DNA from: an uncultured Clostridium sp.
GTDB lineage: Bacteria > Bacillota > Clostridia > Clostridiales > Clostridiaceae
NCBI RefSeq assembly: GCF_910588715.1
Contig: NZ_CAJURG010000003.1
Coordinates: 62,001-126,000 of the forward strand
Length of the DNA: 64,000 nt
Direction of reading: 5' to 3'
Positions within the stretch are counted from its first letter, which is position 1, and each line of letters opens with the position of its first letter. The translations under genes and the position numbers were made by a program. This document shows positions 34,954-44,557 of the stretch, in pieces. The notes below the pieces were generated by a model, which was given only the letters and a program-made list of their open reading frames with translations, was not told the origin of the DNA and did not search any database.

Positions 34954-35631
34954 ATGGGAAATATGGGAATATTCAACGTTTTAGGTCCAATTATGATTGG
35001 TCCATCATCCTCACACACAGCTGGTGCTGCTAGACTTGGAAAAATAGCAGGAACAATTGTCAATAAACCTATTAAAGAAGTAAGTTTTCTTCTTCATGGC
35101 TCTTTTAGAGAAACATACAAGGGACATGGAACTGATCGTGCTCTTGTTGCTGGAATATTAGGATTTCCTCCTGATGACCCTAATCTTAAAGAATCTCTTT
35201 CTATAGCAAGAGATAAGGGTATTGACGTTAAATTTCTTCCTGCTGATTTAGGACAAGCACATCCTAATACAGTAAAATTTCTAATCAAAGATATAGATGA
35301 TACTAATTGGGAAATACTTGGTTCTTCCATTGGTGGTGGACAAGTTGAGATCAATGAGGTTAATGGTAAAAAGATGAAAATAACTGGTGAATATCCAACT
35401 GTTATTACTTGTCATGATGACATCCCAGGCACTGTTTCAAAAATATCAACCCTTTTCTATGAAAATAAAATAAATATTGCTTTTATGTCACTTGGAAGAA
35501 GCCAAAAAGGTAAGGATGCTACCATGACATTAGAAGTTGACCATCCTATTTCAGAGGAAATTGTAGACGAAATAAAATCAATAGCTGGAGTAAACCGTGT
35601 TATTGTAATTAATTCTTTAGGAGGATTTTAA
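34954..35631 (+). CDS. sdaAB: L-serine dehydratase, iron-sulfur-dependent, beta subunit (copy 2)
   Basis: 225 residues, the same length and architecture as the copy at 4480: NVLGPIMIGPSSSHTAGAARLG at the start, HGSFRETYKGHGTDRALVAG, then a C-terminal ACT domain (TVITCHDDIPGTVSKISTLF). Sequence differs clearly from copy 1, so this is an old duplication or a separate acquisition. First gene of a three-gene operon with the alpha subunit and a membrane transporter. Confidence 0.92.
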   Translation: MGNMGIFNVLGPIMIGPSSSHTAGAARLGKIAGTIVNKPIKEVSFLLHGSFRETYKGHGTDRALVAGILGFPPDDPNLKESLSIARDKGIDVKFLPADLGQAHPNTVKFLIKDIDDTNWEILGSSIGGGQVEINEVNGKKMKITGEYPTVITCHDDIPGTVSKISTLFYENKINIAFMSLGRSQKGKDATMTLEVDHPISEEIVDEIKSIAGVNRVIVINSLGGF

Positions 35632-35633
35632 CC

Positions 35634-36521
35634 ATGAATATTGCACACTCAGGTAAAGAACTTATTAAAATATGTGAAGAAGAACAAATATCATTAAGCG
35701 AATATGCTATTTTAACAGAAATTGAATCTAAAGGTATTTCACGTGATGAGATATTTTCACAAATGAAACATACACTTGATGCAATGAGAGAAAGCGCTAC
35801 TTTAGGTAGAGAAAAAAAGGTTTATTCTCTTAGCGGTCTTATTGGTGGAGATGCTTATCGTTTACAACAATATAGTAATTCTGGTAAATCACTAATGGGT
35901 AGTGGAATTGTTACTGCAATGGCAATGGCTATGTCCTCTTCTGAAGTTAACGGATCTATGGGTAAAATAGTAGCATGTCCAACTGCTGGTTCATGTGGTA
36001 TATTACCTGCAGTAATTTTAAGTGCTGGAGAATTATTAAATAAAACTGATGATGAACTTATTTCTGGTTTATTTGCAGCTTCAGCTATAGGAATGATTAT
36101 TGGAATGAATGCTACTTTCTCAGGAGCTGAAGGTGGGTGCCAAGCTGAATGTGGTTCTGCTGCAGCAATGGCAGCAGGTTCAGTTGTAGAACTTATGGGC
36201 GGAACTCCAAAAATGAGTTTAGATGCTGCAGCTATTATTTTTAAAAACGTATTAGGACTTGTATGTGACCCTGTAGCTGGTTTAGTTGAAATCCCTTGTG
36301 CAAAAAGAAATGTATCTGGTGCAATAAGTGCTCTTTGTACTGCCGATTTAGTAATGGCTGGTGTAGATTCAAAAATTCCTTTTGATGATGCTCTTTCTGC
36401 AATGTATAAAGTTGGAACAGGAATGCCATCTGAACTAAGAGAAACTGCTTTAGGCGGTGTTGCTATTACTGAAACTGGATTAAAGCTTAAAGAAAAAGTA
36501 TTTGGAAATGCTAATATTTAA
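35634..36521 (+). CDS. sdaAA: L-serine dehydratase, iron-sulfur-dependent, alpha subunit (copy 2)
   Basis: 295 residues. The cluster cysteines appear in VACPTAGSCGIL, CQAECGSAAAM and CDPVAGLVEIPCAKRN as in copy 1. The start lies 2 bases after the beta-subunit stop behind AGGAGG. It makes pyruvate and ammonia from serine with its beta partner. A transporter gene follows after 21 bases, which sets this operon apart from copy 1. Confidence 0.93.
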   Translation: MNIAHSGKELIKICEEEQISLSEYAILTEIESKGISRDEIFSQMKHTLDAMRESATLGREKKVYSLSGLIGGDAYRLQQYSNSGKSLMGSGIVTAMAMAMSSSEVNGSMGKIVACPTAGSCGILPAVILSAGELLNKTDDELISGLFAASAIGMIIGMNATFSGAEGGCQAECGSAAAMAAGSVVELMGGTPKMSLDAAAIIFKNVLGLVCDPVAGLVEIPCAKRNVSGAISALCTADLVMAGVDSKIPFDDALSAMYKVGTGMPSELRETALGGVAITETGLKLKEKVFGNANI

Positions 36522-36542
36522 TAAAATTAAGGAGATTTAAAT

Positions 36543-37568
36543 ATGAATATTATATTTGGTACAATTCTTTTACTTATAGTTCTTGGATTATTTACTTTAT
36601 TTAGTTACAAAGCTCCAAATGGTATGAAAGCTATGGGAGCTCTAGCCAATGCAGCTTGTGCCAGTTTCTTAGTTGAGGCATTTCATGATGCTTTCTTTGG
36701 TGGAGTATTAAACATCAGCTTCTTACAAGGCGTTGGTGCTGCTAATGGTAGTTTAGGCGGTGTTGCTGCTGCAATACTTGTACCACTAGCTCTTGGTGTT
36801 TCTCCTGTTTATGCAGTATTAGTTGGACTTGCATGTTCTGGTTTTGGTATTTTACCTGGTTTTATTGCTGGATATTTAATATCTTACGTTATTAAATTCT
36901 TAGAAAAGAAAGTACCTGCTGGTTTAGATCTTATTGCTATTATAATTATTGCTGCTCCACTTTCTCGTTTAATTGCAACAGGTATGACACCAATTGTTGA
37001 TAGTACATTATTACAAATAGGTAATGTATTACTTTCATCAGCTAACTCAAGCCCTGTAATTATGGGAATTATTCTTGGTGGAATATTAACAGTAGTTGCT
37101 ACTGCTCCTCTTAGCTCAATGGCTCTTACTGCAATGCTTGGATTAACAGGTATTCCAATGGCTATAGGTGCTTTAGCTGTATTTGGTTCTTCATTTATGA
37201 ACTATGTATTCTTTGGAAAAATGAAATTTGGTTCTAAGAAAGATACTATTGCAGTTGCAATAGAACCATTAACTCAAGCAGATATAATTAGTGCTAATCC
37301 TATTCCAGTTTACGTAACAAACTTTATAGGTGGTGCATTAAGTGGAATAATAGTTTCTCTTATGGGATTAGTTAATATGACTCCTGGTACTGCTACTCCA
37401 ATTGCAGGTTTTGCAGTTATGTTTGCTTATAACCCAGCTATAAAAGTATTAATAGCTGCTGCTGGTTGTATTATAGTAAGTGTTATCAGTGGATATATCG
37501 GTTACTTAATATTTAGAAACAAAAAAATACTTACTGCTGATGAAATTAGAAATACACAAGCTGCTTAA
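36543..37568 (+). CDS. PTS EIIC type-2-like membrane transporter linked to serine dehydratase
   Basis: 341 residues, about ten membrane helices rich in Gly and Ala. Motifs such as GALANAACASFLVEAFH and PAGLDLIAIIIIAAPLSRLIA resemble the family annotated as PTS_EIIC_2. No PTS phosphorylation domains (EIIA, EIIB) are fused or encoded nearby, so sugar phosphotransfer is doubtful. Being third in a serine dehydratase operon, import of L-serine or a similar amino acid is the better hypothesis. This is inferred from context. AAGGAG precedes the ATG, and a strong terminator follows. Confidence 0.7.
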   Translation: MNIIFGTILLLIVLGLFTLFSYKAPNGMKAMGALANAACASFLVEAFHDAFFGGVLNISFLQGVGAANGSLGGVAAAILVPLALGVSPVYAVLVGLACSGFGILPGFIAGYLISYVIKFLEKKVPAGLDLIAIIIIAAPLSRLIATGMTPIVDSTLLQIGNVLLSSANSSPVIMGIILGGILTVVATAPLSSMALTAMLGLTGIPMAIGALAVFGSSFMNYVFFGKMKFGSKKDTIAVAIEPLTQADIISANPIPVYVTNFIGGALSGIIVSLMGLVNMTPGTATPIAGFAVMFAYNPAIKVLIAAAGCIIVSVISGYIGYLIFRNKKILTADEIRNTQAA

Positions 37569-37577
37569 TTAATTTTA

Positions 37578-37615
37578 AAAAGAGTATTCTAAGTAAATAG
37601 AATACTCTTTTTATT
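37578..37615 (+). terminator. Terminator of the second serine dehydratase operon
   Basis: Perfect 15-bp stem AAAAAGAGTATTCTA / TAGAATACTCTTTTT (37578-37592, 37599-37613), 6-base loop, T-rich tail. Confidence 0.9.
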
Positions 37616-37690
37616 TTAATATTTTATATATTTAAATATTTATTTATAATTTTTCACTTTATATTTTAATTAAATCTTCTTATTTAAATT

Positions 37691-38137
37691 CTACTTATTT
37701 TTATTTATATAATCTTCTAATGCTTCCATAGCTAAAACATATCCCTTTTCACCAAATCCACATATTTGTCCTATACAAGCTGGTGCAGTCTTAGATTCCT
37801 TTCTAAATTCCTCCCTTGCATGTACATTAGAAATATGAACCTCTACTGTTGGAATCCCAACATTTCCTTTAATAGCATCATGTAAGGCTATGCTATAGTG
37901 AGTGTATGCCCCTGGATTTATAACAACTCCATCAAACTTTTCAAAATACGCTTTTTGTAAAAAATCTATCATAGTTCCTTCACAATTACTTTGAAGAAGA
38001 GTTACTTCATAACCTCTTTTTTCTCCCTCTTCTTTTATATATTCGCATATTTCAGTAAAGCTTTTACTTCCATATACACTCTTTTCCCTAACACCAATCA
38101 TATTTATATTAGGTCCATTTATAATCATAAATTTCAT
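37691..38137 (-). CDS. aroQ: Type II 3-dehydroquinate dehydratase
   Basis: About 148 residues, a dodecamer-forming enzyme that dehydrates 3-dehydroquinate to 3-dehydroshikimate, the shikimate step missing from the big aro operon. Motifs: INGPNINMIGVREKSVYG with the catalytic Tyr, VINPGAYTHYSIALHDAI and VEVHISNVHAREEFR. ATG 38137 has AAAGGAG 8 bases before it; the GTG at 38146 abuts the ribosome site. It is alone, 14 kb from the operon promoter. Confidence 0.95.
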   Translation of the reverse strand: MKFMIINGPNINMIGVREKSVYGSKSFTEICEYIKEEGEKRGYEVTLLQSNCEGTMIDFLQKAYFEKFDGVVINPGAYTHYSIALHDAIKGNVGIPTVEVHISNVHAREEFRKESKTAPACIGQICGFGEKGYVLAMEALEDYINKNK

Positions 38138-38358
38138 GTATATCACTCCTTTAAAATATATATTCTATTTTTAAATTAATTTAAATTTTTAAAATTAATT
38201 CTAATTGGATTTTATTGTATTATACTTAAATACTCTTATATTTTTCTACATACAAAATTATACATTATAATTTTACTACTATATTTTTATTATTTATATC
38301 TTTTATTATATAATATAGTAACTATAATTATTTTAAAAATGAAAGGAGATTTTACTTA

Positions 38359-38916
38359 ATGAAAGAATTAGAAACAAGGATAATAGATATTAATGTTGAT
38401 GACATTATAAATAAAATGAATATCTTAGGTGCAATTAAGGTTAAATCTGAAGACCAAGTTAATGAAATATATGACTTTGAAGATGGCAGACTTTTAGAAA
38501 ATAAAGGGTATGCAAGAGTTAGAACCACTATTGATAGACTTACTGGAAAAGAAACTGTATTTATGACTACTAAAAAAATGTTAAGTCAAGGTACATTTAA
38601 AGTCATGGAAGAAAACGAAACTATTGTTGAAGATGGAGAAATGGCTAGAAGAATATTTAAATCATTAGGACTTATACTTCAAGAATCTATTTCTAAGTAT
38701 AGAGAAAGTTATAAACTTAATGATTCTTTAATTGAAATTGATATTAATGATAAAAGCTTCTGTCCATTTCCTTATTTAGAAATTGAAACAACTTCTGAAG
38801 AAAGACTTGAAGAAATTTTAAAATTAATTGGATACACTTTAGCTGATACTACTTCAAAAACAATTTACGAGATTCTAGCCGAAAGAGGAATTGAAGGAAA
38901 AATTAAAGGAAGATAA
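38359..38916 (+). CDS. CYTH-domain protein (class IV adenylate cyclase/thiamine triphosphatase fold)
   Basis: 185 residues. The fold signature is visible: ELETRIIDI at the start (a variant of the ExExK motif, with Arg in the Lys position), RVRTTIDRLTGKETVFMTTKK, and EIDINDKSFCPFPYLEIET near the end, a CyaB-like feature. Members hydrolyse or cyclise triphosphates using two metals; which reaction is catalysed here is not decidable. GAAAGGAG precedes the ATG. Monocistronic, ending in a palindromic terminator element shared with the next convergent gene. Confidence 0.8.
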   Translation: MKELETRIIDINVDDIINKMNILGAIKVKSEDQVNEIYDFEDGRLLENKGYARVRTTIDRLTGKETVFMTTKKMLSQGTFKVMEENETIVEDGEMARRIFKSLGLILQESISKYRESYKLNDSLIEIDINDKSFCPFPYLEIETTSEERLEEILKLIGYTLADTTSKTIYEILAERGIEGKIKGR

Positions 38917-38974
38917 ATAAAAAAATTTTATCAAAATACCCTTTATAAAATACATTGATAAATTTTTGTATATT

Positions 38975-39034
38975 AAAAGAAGTTGTATTCATATTGAATT
39001 AAAAATTTTCAATATGGTACAACTTCTTTTTTTA
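38975..39034. repeat. Dispersed palindromic terminator element, copy C
   Basis: Arms AAAAGAAGTTGTATTCATAT / ATATGGTACAACTTCTTTTT around TGAATTAAAAATTTTCA. It sits between two convergent genes and includes the stop codon of the deacetylase gene. Its core TTGAATTAAA...TTTCAATA is shared with copies D, E and F. Confidence 0.8.
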
Positions 39035-39994
39035 CTTAATGCTTCTAAATTCAAAACCCTTACTTTGGAAATATTCTATAATCCTTGGAAGAGCCTTAAC
39101 AGTTTCTTCCTTACCATACGTATCATGCATTAATAAAACTATATTATCTGCATTAGGTCCTAATGATTCTACTGTTTCCCTAGTACATTGTAATAACTCA
39201 TCGGCATTCTTTGTTTTACCTTCTGCATCTTTACTTAATGCATTCCAGTCCACATTGTATAATCCCTCTCTCTCCATTGCTTCTTTCATAGGAACACGAC
39301 CTTCCCATGACCAATATCCACCAGGTAATCTAATAACTCTTGTAGAGAAGTCTTTTCCTAATATTTCTTTCATTGCATTCTCATTTTTTTCAAGGTCTGA
39401 AGTAATATTTCCCACATTCATAACTCTATTAGGATAAAGGTAAGAATAATTATGATCATATGTATGATTTCCTATTGCATGTCCTCTTTTAACTTCTTCT
39501 TTTAATAATTCCTTTGATTGCTCACTTTTATCAAGTGTAGAACCTACAATAAAAAATGTTGCCTTAACATTATATTTATCTAGTATATCTAATATTCTTG
39601 GAGTATTTGTTGTTGACGGCCCATCATCAAATGTTAAATATACAACCTTTTTTCCATCCGTTCTTACTGGATAATGCTTATCTCCCTTTAAAAGAGCTTT
39701 AGTATTTTCACTAACTATTGCTGCATCATCTGCATTAGGATCATCTTTAAATGATAAATAACCGCTATTATCTAAATTATTATTTTCTTTTTCGTTAACA
39801 TCATTATTATTTTCTGTATTAGTACTTGTCCCATTTTGACTTGTACTATTATTTGCAATTTGTACATTTTTCTGTTTATCTTGAGAAATAAGCTTTGCTC
39901 CTAATACTCCACCAATTATAATAAAAACACATAATATTAAAATTTGTTGTTTTCTTTGTTTTCTCTTATTAGATTTTTTATTTGCTTGAATCAT
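39032..39994 (-). CDS. Membrane-anchored polysaccharide deacetylase
   Basis: About 320 residues from ATG 39994 (GGGGAGG upstream); a longer frame to 40096 has no support. One membrane helix near 16-36, a low-complexity Asn/Ser/Glu linker to about 75, then a NodB domain: VVYLTFDDGPSTTNTPRILDIL (metal Asp), GNHTYDHNYSY (metal His), TRVIRLPGGYWSW and LLMHDTYGKEETV. It removes acetyl groups from cell-wall sugars outside the cell, often conferring lysozyme resistance. The exact sugar is unknown. Confidence 0.87.
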   Translation of the reverse strand: MIQANKKSNKRKQRKQQILILCVFIIIGGVLGAKLISQDKQKNVQIANNSTSQNGTSTNTENNNDVNEKENNNLDNSGYLSFKDDPNADDAAIVSENTKALLKGDKHYPVRTDGKKVVYLTFDDGPSTTNTPRILDILDKYNVKATFFIVGSTLDKSEQSKELLKEEVKRGHAIGNHTYDHNYSYLYPNRVMNVGNITSDLEKNENAMKEILGKDFSTRVIRLPGGYWSWEGRVPMKEAMEREGLYNVDWNALSKDAEGKTKNADELLQCTRETVESLGPNADNIVLLMHDTYGKEETVKALPRIIEYFQSKGFEFRSIK

Positions 39995-40330
39995 TATTTT
40001 ATGTATTCCTCCCCATTTTATATAAATATAATTTTTTTCTAAACTTGATAAATATAAGATTCTAACATAAATCATATAAGTACCAAATTTAACCACAAAA
40101 GTATTACAAATTCGTATAAACTAATTCCCTATTAATTATAATAACATTTTATAGAGTAGCTTTCTAAATTTATTTTATATAATTTAATACTAATTTTATA
40201 AAAAAGATACTTTTGTAAGTCATACTTAAAATTATATTAGAATTATACCACTTTAGTAAACAATAAATATTATACAATATTTATTCAAAATAAATCCATA
40301 TTATAAATATAACCATATAATTAATAAAAC

Positions 40331-40364
40331 AAAAAATCTAGGATTGCATTACCTAGATTTTTTT
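40331..40364 (-). terminator. Terminator of the FUSC gene
   Basis: 12-bp stem AAAAAATCTAGG / CCTAGATTTTTT (40331-40342, 40352-40363), 9-base loop; it begins about 17 bases after the FUSC stop. Both strands carry T-runs. Confidence 0.8.
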
Positions 40365-40380
40365 ATTTCATACTAAATTA

Positions 40381-42303
40381 TTATATAGCTTCTTTATAAA
40401 CTATTTTATTTTCACTCTTTAGTTCTTTTATCTCTGATAAAATTTTAATAATACTAGCAAAAATTATTTTTTTATTTATTTTATCAGCTGATTTTGCATG
40501 GTCTTCAATTGATCTTATTGTATCATTAATATTTACATCATCTATATTTGATAATAATTTTAAATCTTCAATCATATTTTTAATATCCTTAACGTCATTC
40601 ATTCTTACTAATCTATGTAGTTGATAAATATCAATAATTAAAATTCTAAGCTTATCAAAATAACTATTATTTTCTTCTACAACATAATCAATATTATTAA
40701 TAGCTAACCTTTCTTCTATCATTGTAGTTACAAGTAATAATGTATCCATTTCATGAGTATTATCATTTTTATTAATTGCTTCTTCATAAATTTTATCTAA
40801 CATCTTAGTAACTACATCCTTATAAGTACATAAAAGCTCCTCATTTGCATTCTTTAATCTTACAGGCAATACAAATTTATTAATTATAATAGCTATTATG
40901 GCTCCTAATATAACAAATAACATTCTATCTATAGTTAAAACTACTGCACCTCCAGTAATTGCTGCAGCTCCTATAGCACTTATTGTAGTGTAAATAGTTC
41001 CATATTTATAAGTTGATGTGTATGATCTTAAATAACCAGCTACCATTATTATTAACATTCTGATTACCATACTTTTAAATATTGAAAATAATATGACTAT
41101 TATAATTCCACCAACAAAGGTTGCAAACACTCTATCTTTTAATTTTTTCTTTGATAGTTCATATATAGGAATTATTATTGCAAATGCTGTAAAGTATATC
41201 CATCTACCTTCTGATAGCTTAAAATAATCTGCAATAAAAATAGAAAGAGTTATTCCTAATGCTGACCTGACTGCAAAAGAAAACTTTATTGATTTTGTAT
41301 AAAATTCCTTCTTATGAATATTAATCATTTTATAGTCTTCTGGAATATCCTTAATAGTTTTTATAGTATTATAATTTTCCTTACCTAAGTCTTTTAATTC
41401 ACTTAAAGATATATTTAACATATTAATACTATTTAATATTTCTAAATTAACTAAATCATAAACATTTTCTTTTTTATAGTTATTTATCATATTGCTTATA
41501 ATATTAATAATACTTTTAAAGTCATCGCCTTTTTCTAAACTATTTTTTAATTCTTGCAAACAAAGTATTAAATCATTTACTAAATTTAAATTATTAATTT
41601 TTTCGTCTAATAAATTTGATAACTTTTCTAAAATTATAACAATATTTAATTTTATTCTTCCTTCTTCAGTTACATAAAAATCATCTTTCCTGTTATCATA
41701 TATAATTTTTCTAAACTCGGTAGCATTACTCTTTATTGATTTATTCATATCTAATTTACTTGAATTATTGTTAATCTTTTTTATAATACTATCACAAATA
41801 TTAATTATTAATTTATTTCCCACTTTAGTAGTTTTATCTTTATTAGAAATAATTTGCATTGCCATAATTAGAATTGGTGCTACTAAAAGCGAAAACAATC
41901 TTATTGGTAATTCTGAGATATTAACAGGTGCAGATGTCAAAAACATATATTGTAATGTAAAAGGTAAATATACTGGTGATTTTAAGTTATAATAAAATGT
42001 ATAAGATATTATAAATATAGCTATAAAATTTATTGGTATAGCTAACCATATATTAAAACTAGCTAAATATGTAAGAACCCCCATGCCTAAATTAATAATA
42101 AATAATTTTAATAAATTTTTTACTGGTGAAACAGCAAGATTAATTTGAGTAAGCATTAATATTGCTGTTATACTTGTTACTCCTACAAGTACATTTTTAT
42201 CTCCAAAAATCATTTTAAATGTTATTACAAATGCTATTATAAAAATATATAAAATAGTTTGTGATATAATAAACTTTTTAGTTATTTTTGATTTACCAGC
42301 CAA
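40381..42303 (-). CDS. FUSC-family (aromatic acid exporter-like) membrane protein
   Basis: 640 residues. About five or six N-terminal membrane helices (10-155), a long cytoplasmic helical region with Lys/Asn-rich segments, a second membrane block at about 345-480 (SALGITLSIFIADYFKLSEGRWIYFTAFAIIIP), and a C-terminal helical region. This two-block layout and the W-I-Y-x-T-x-A motif fit the FUSC family, whose studied members export aromatic acids or fusaric acid. It lies just downstream of the aro operon on the same strand, but separated by about 360 bases and a terminator element. A link to aromatic metabolites is possible, not shown. Confidence 0.7.
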   Translation of the reverse strand: MAGKSKITKKFIISQTILYIFIIAFVITFKMIFGDKNVLVGVTSITAILMLTQINLAVSPVKNLLKLFIINLGMGVLTYLASFNIWLAIPINFIAIFIISYTFYYNLKSPVYLPFTLQYMFLTSAPVNISELPIRLFSLLVAPILIMAMQIISNKDKTTKVGNKLIINICDSIIKKINNNSSKLDMNKSIKSNATEFRKIIYDNRKDDFYVTEEGRIKLNIVIILEKLSNLLDEKINNLNLVNDLILCLQELKNSLEKGDDFKSIINIISNMINNYKKENVYDLVNLEILNSINMLNISLSELKDLGKENYNTIKTIKDIPEDYKMINIHKKEFYTKSIKFSFAVRSALGITLSIFIADYFKLSEGRWIYFTAFAIIIPIYELSKKKLKDRVFATFVGGIIIVILFSIFKSMVIRMLIIMVAGYLRSYTSTYKYGTIYTTISAIGAAAITGGAVVLTIDRMLFVILGAIIAIIINKFVLPVRLKNANEELLCTYKDVVTKMLDKIYEEAINKNDNTHEMDTLLLVTTMIEERLAINNIDYVVEENNSYFDKLRILIIDIYQLHRLVRMNDVKDIKNMIEDLKLLSNIDDVNINDTIRSIEDHAKSADKINKKIIFASIIKILSEIKELKSENKIVYKEAI

Positions 42304-42660
42304 AATACTCTCTCCATTTCTTAATAAAAATTCACTTCAAATCTTGCCTTAAATATTACTTTATTTTTTATATTTTATTATTTAATATTAATAATTAAAT
42401 TTACTTATATTTTTATCTTTTAAACAAAAAATTATTAATATTTTATTTTTAATAATAAAAATAACTTATCAAAATAATATCCCCCAAAATATTAAATTTA
42501 TATAAAAATATATAATAATAAAAATAAATCTTTATATAACTCATCACTAAAAATTATAAATAAAAAAAGAAGTCATACTAATATTGAATTAAATAATTTC
42601 AATATAATACAACTTCTTTTTACTATTAAATTTACCTTGAAATAATATAATTTTTATATA
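42304..42660. other. Intergenic region between tyrA and the FUSC gene
   Basis: 357 bases of about 85 percent A+T with long poly-A/T tracts. Apart from the palindromic element copy D near the tyrA end I see no ORF or RNA motif; it should contain the FUSC promoter. Confidence 0.5.
42562..42621. repeat. Dispersed palindromic terminator element, copy D
   Basis: AAAAAGAAGTCATACTAATA / TATAATACAACTTCTTTTT arms around TTGAATTAAATAATTTCAA. It lies 40-100 bases after the tyrA stop, ending the nine-gene aro operon. Confidence 0.8.
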
Positions 42661-43494
42661 TTATAACCTTTCTCTCCTTAAAGAAGATTTAATAAATAAA
42701 TTTTGTAGAGCTTCTTTGTCTTCATGCTCTAAACAATTTTTAATTTTATCTAGTTCCTCTTCAAAATTATAAATAGCTTTTAATAAATTTTCTTTATTCC
42801 CTAAAAATAATTGACTCCATAAAGCTTCATTAATATTTGCAATTCTAGTTAAATCTCTATAGCTATCCCCAATAAACTCTCCTGTATTTCTCCCTTCAAC
42901 ATCACTATTTATAAGTGCTACAGCTAAAGCATGAGGTAATTGACTTGTAAAAGCTATCATTTCATCATGGTATTTAGGAGATATTTTTTTCACATTTTTA
43001 AATCCCATTTTATATGCTAAATTTTCTATTAATTCTAAGTTTTCAGCTTTATTATTATCCGTAACTGTTATTAAAAAATTAGCACCTTTAAATACCTTAT
43101 TTGTAGCATAATCTATACCCTTCTTTTCCCTCCCAGCCATTGGGTGGGCAAAAACAAAATCAATATTTTTAGGTAAAATGCTAGTTATTTCATCAATAAA
43201 TAATTGCTTAATTCCTGTTACGTCTGTAATTATTGCACCATCTTTAAAATCTTCCTTATTATTAATTATAAACTTCTTAACTAAATTAGGATATACAGCT
43301 AATACAATTAAATCAGCAATTTTAATTATTTCTTTTTCGTCTGTATATCCTTCCTTAATAATTCCCAAAGATTTTGCTTTTCTTAATGTTTCTATATTAT
43401 TATCTATACCATAAACCTCTGTGTATCCAGCTTCTTTAAGTGCCATTGCGTACCCACCACCAACAACACCAAGCCCAACAATAACTATTCTCAT
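42661..43494 (-). CDS. tyrA: Prephenate dehydrogenase
   Basis: 277 residues. It oxidises prephenate to 4-hydroxyphenylpyruvate with NAD, leading to tyrosine. Rossmann motif IVGLGVVGGGYAMALKEAGY at the start, then FAHPMAGREKKGIDYA and TSQLPHALAVALIN. No ACT or chorismate mutase domain, so feedback control by tyrosine through an ACT domain is absent. Last gene of the aro operon, 21 bases after the second DAHP synthase. Confidence 0.93.
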   Translation of the reverse strand: MRIVIVGLGVVGGGYAMALKEAGYTEVYGIDNNIETLRKAKSLGIIKEGYTDEKEIIKIADLIVLAVYPNLVKKFIINNKEDFKDGAIITDVTGIKQLFIDEITSILPKNIDFVFAHPMAGREKKGIDYATNKVFKGANFLITVTDNNKAENLELIENLAYKMGFKNVKKISPKYHDEMIAFTSQLPHALAVALINSDVEGRNTGEFIGDSYRDLTRIANINEALWSQLFLGNKENLLKAIYNFEEELDKIKNCLEHEDKEALQNLFIKSSLRRERL

Positions 43495-43515
43495 AACTCT
43501 TATAAAAATCTTTAA

Positions 43516-44529
43516 TTAAAGATTTTTCCCTTCCATTTCAGCTAAAACTTTTATACTCTTCATTATTTCATCGAATAATTCTGGTTTTACTGATTGTTGA
43601 CCATCACTTAAAGCATGTTGTGGGTCATTATGAACTTCTATCATAAGTCCATCAGCCCCTGCTACTATTGCTGCTTTTGCTAAAGGTTTTACTAAATGCC
43701 AATATCCTGAAGCATGACTTGGATCAACTATTACTGGTAAATGAGATAACTTTTTAACTACTGGTATTGCACTTAAATCTAAAGTATTTCTAGTATATCC
43801 TTCAAATGTTCTTATTCCTCTTTCACAAAGAATTACATTTTCATTTCCACCAGACATTATATATTCTGCACTCATAAGCCATTCTTCTATAGTTGAAGAT
43901 AAACCTCTCTTTAAAAGTATAGGTTTATTAGTTTTACCAAGTTGCTTTAACAAATCAAAGTTCTGCATATTTCTAGCACCAACTTGAATTACATCAACAT
44001 CTCTTACAAATTCATCTATATAATCAGTAGACATTATTTCTGTTACTATTGAAAGTCCTGTTTCTTCTTTTGCTCTCTTTAATAATCTTAATCCTTCAAG
44101 CTCTAAGCCTTGGAAACTATAAGGTGAAGTTCTTGGCTTAAAAGCTCCCCCTCTTAAAAAGTTTGCTCCTGATTCCTTAACTGACTTTGCAATTTCTATT
44201 ATTTGTTCTTCACTTTCAACAGAACATGGCCCAGCCATAATTCCTAAATTATTTCCACCAATTAAAGTTCCATTTACATTAATAACTGTATCTTCTGGCT
44301 TAAATAATCTATTTGCCTTTTTAAAAGGTTCCTCAACTTTTAATATTTTATCTACTCCATCAAAAGTTAATATATTATTTGAATCTATACTTCTAGTATC
44401 CCCTACAACCCCTATTATGCAGAAAGTTTCACCTTGAGAAAGGTGGATTCCTAATCCGTGTTTAGTTAACTCATTTTTTACATCATCAACTTCTCTTTCA
44501 CTACATTTAGGATTCATTACAATAATCAT
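43516..44529 (-). CDS. aroF: DAHP synthase (type I-beta), second operon copy
   Basis: About 337 residues. It joins phosphoenolpyruvate and erythrose 4-phosphate in the first step of the shikimate pathway. A ferredoxin-like N-terminal regulatory domain (1-90) precedes the barrel: AGPCSVESEEQI, LRGGAFKPRTSPYSFQG, QVGARNMQNFDLLK, LLKRGLSSTIEEWLMSAEYI, VDPSHASGYW. ATG 44529 is chosen: it is correctly spaced from GGAGG and gives the same length as the paralogue at 50622. The two copies are similar throughout. Confidence 0.93.
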   Translation of the reverse strand: MIIVMNPKCSEREVDDVKNELTKHGLGIHLSQGETFCIIGVVGDTRSIDSNNILTFDGVDKILKVEEPFKKANRLFKPEDTVINVNGTLIGGNNLGIMAGPCSVESEEQIIEIAKSVKESGANFLRGGAFKPRTSPYSFQGLELEGLRLLKRAKEETGLSIVTEIMSTDYIDEFVRDVDVIQVGARNMQNFDLLKQLGKTNKPILLKRGLSSTIEEWLMSAEYIMSGGNENVILCERGIRTFEGYTRNTLDLSAIPVVKKLSHLPVIVDPSHASGYWHLVKPLAKAAIVAGADGLMIEVHNDPQHALSDGQQSVKPELFDEIMKSIKVLAEMEGKNL

Positions 44530-44557
44530 TTCTACCATTCCTCCATATTACTTAATT

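Noticed and set aside
36543..37568. Sugar-specific PTS transporter
   Set aside because: No EIIA/EIIB domains fused or adjacent, and the operon is for serine breakdown.
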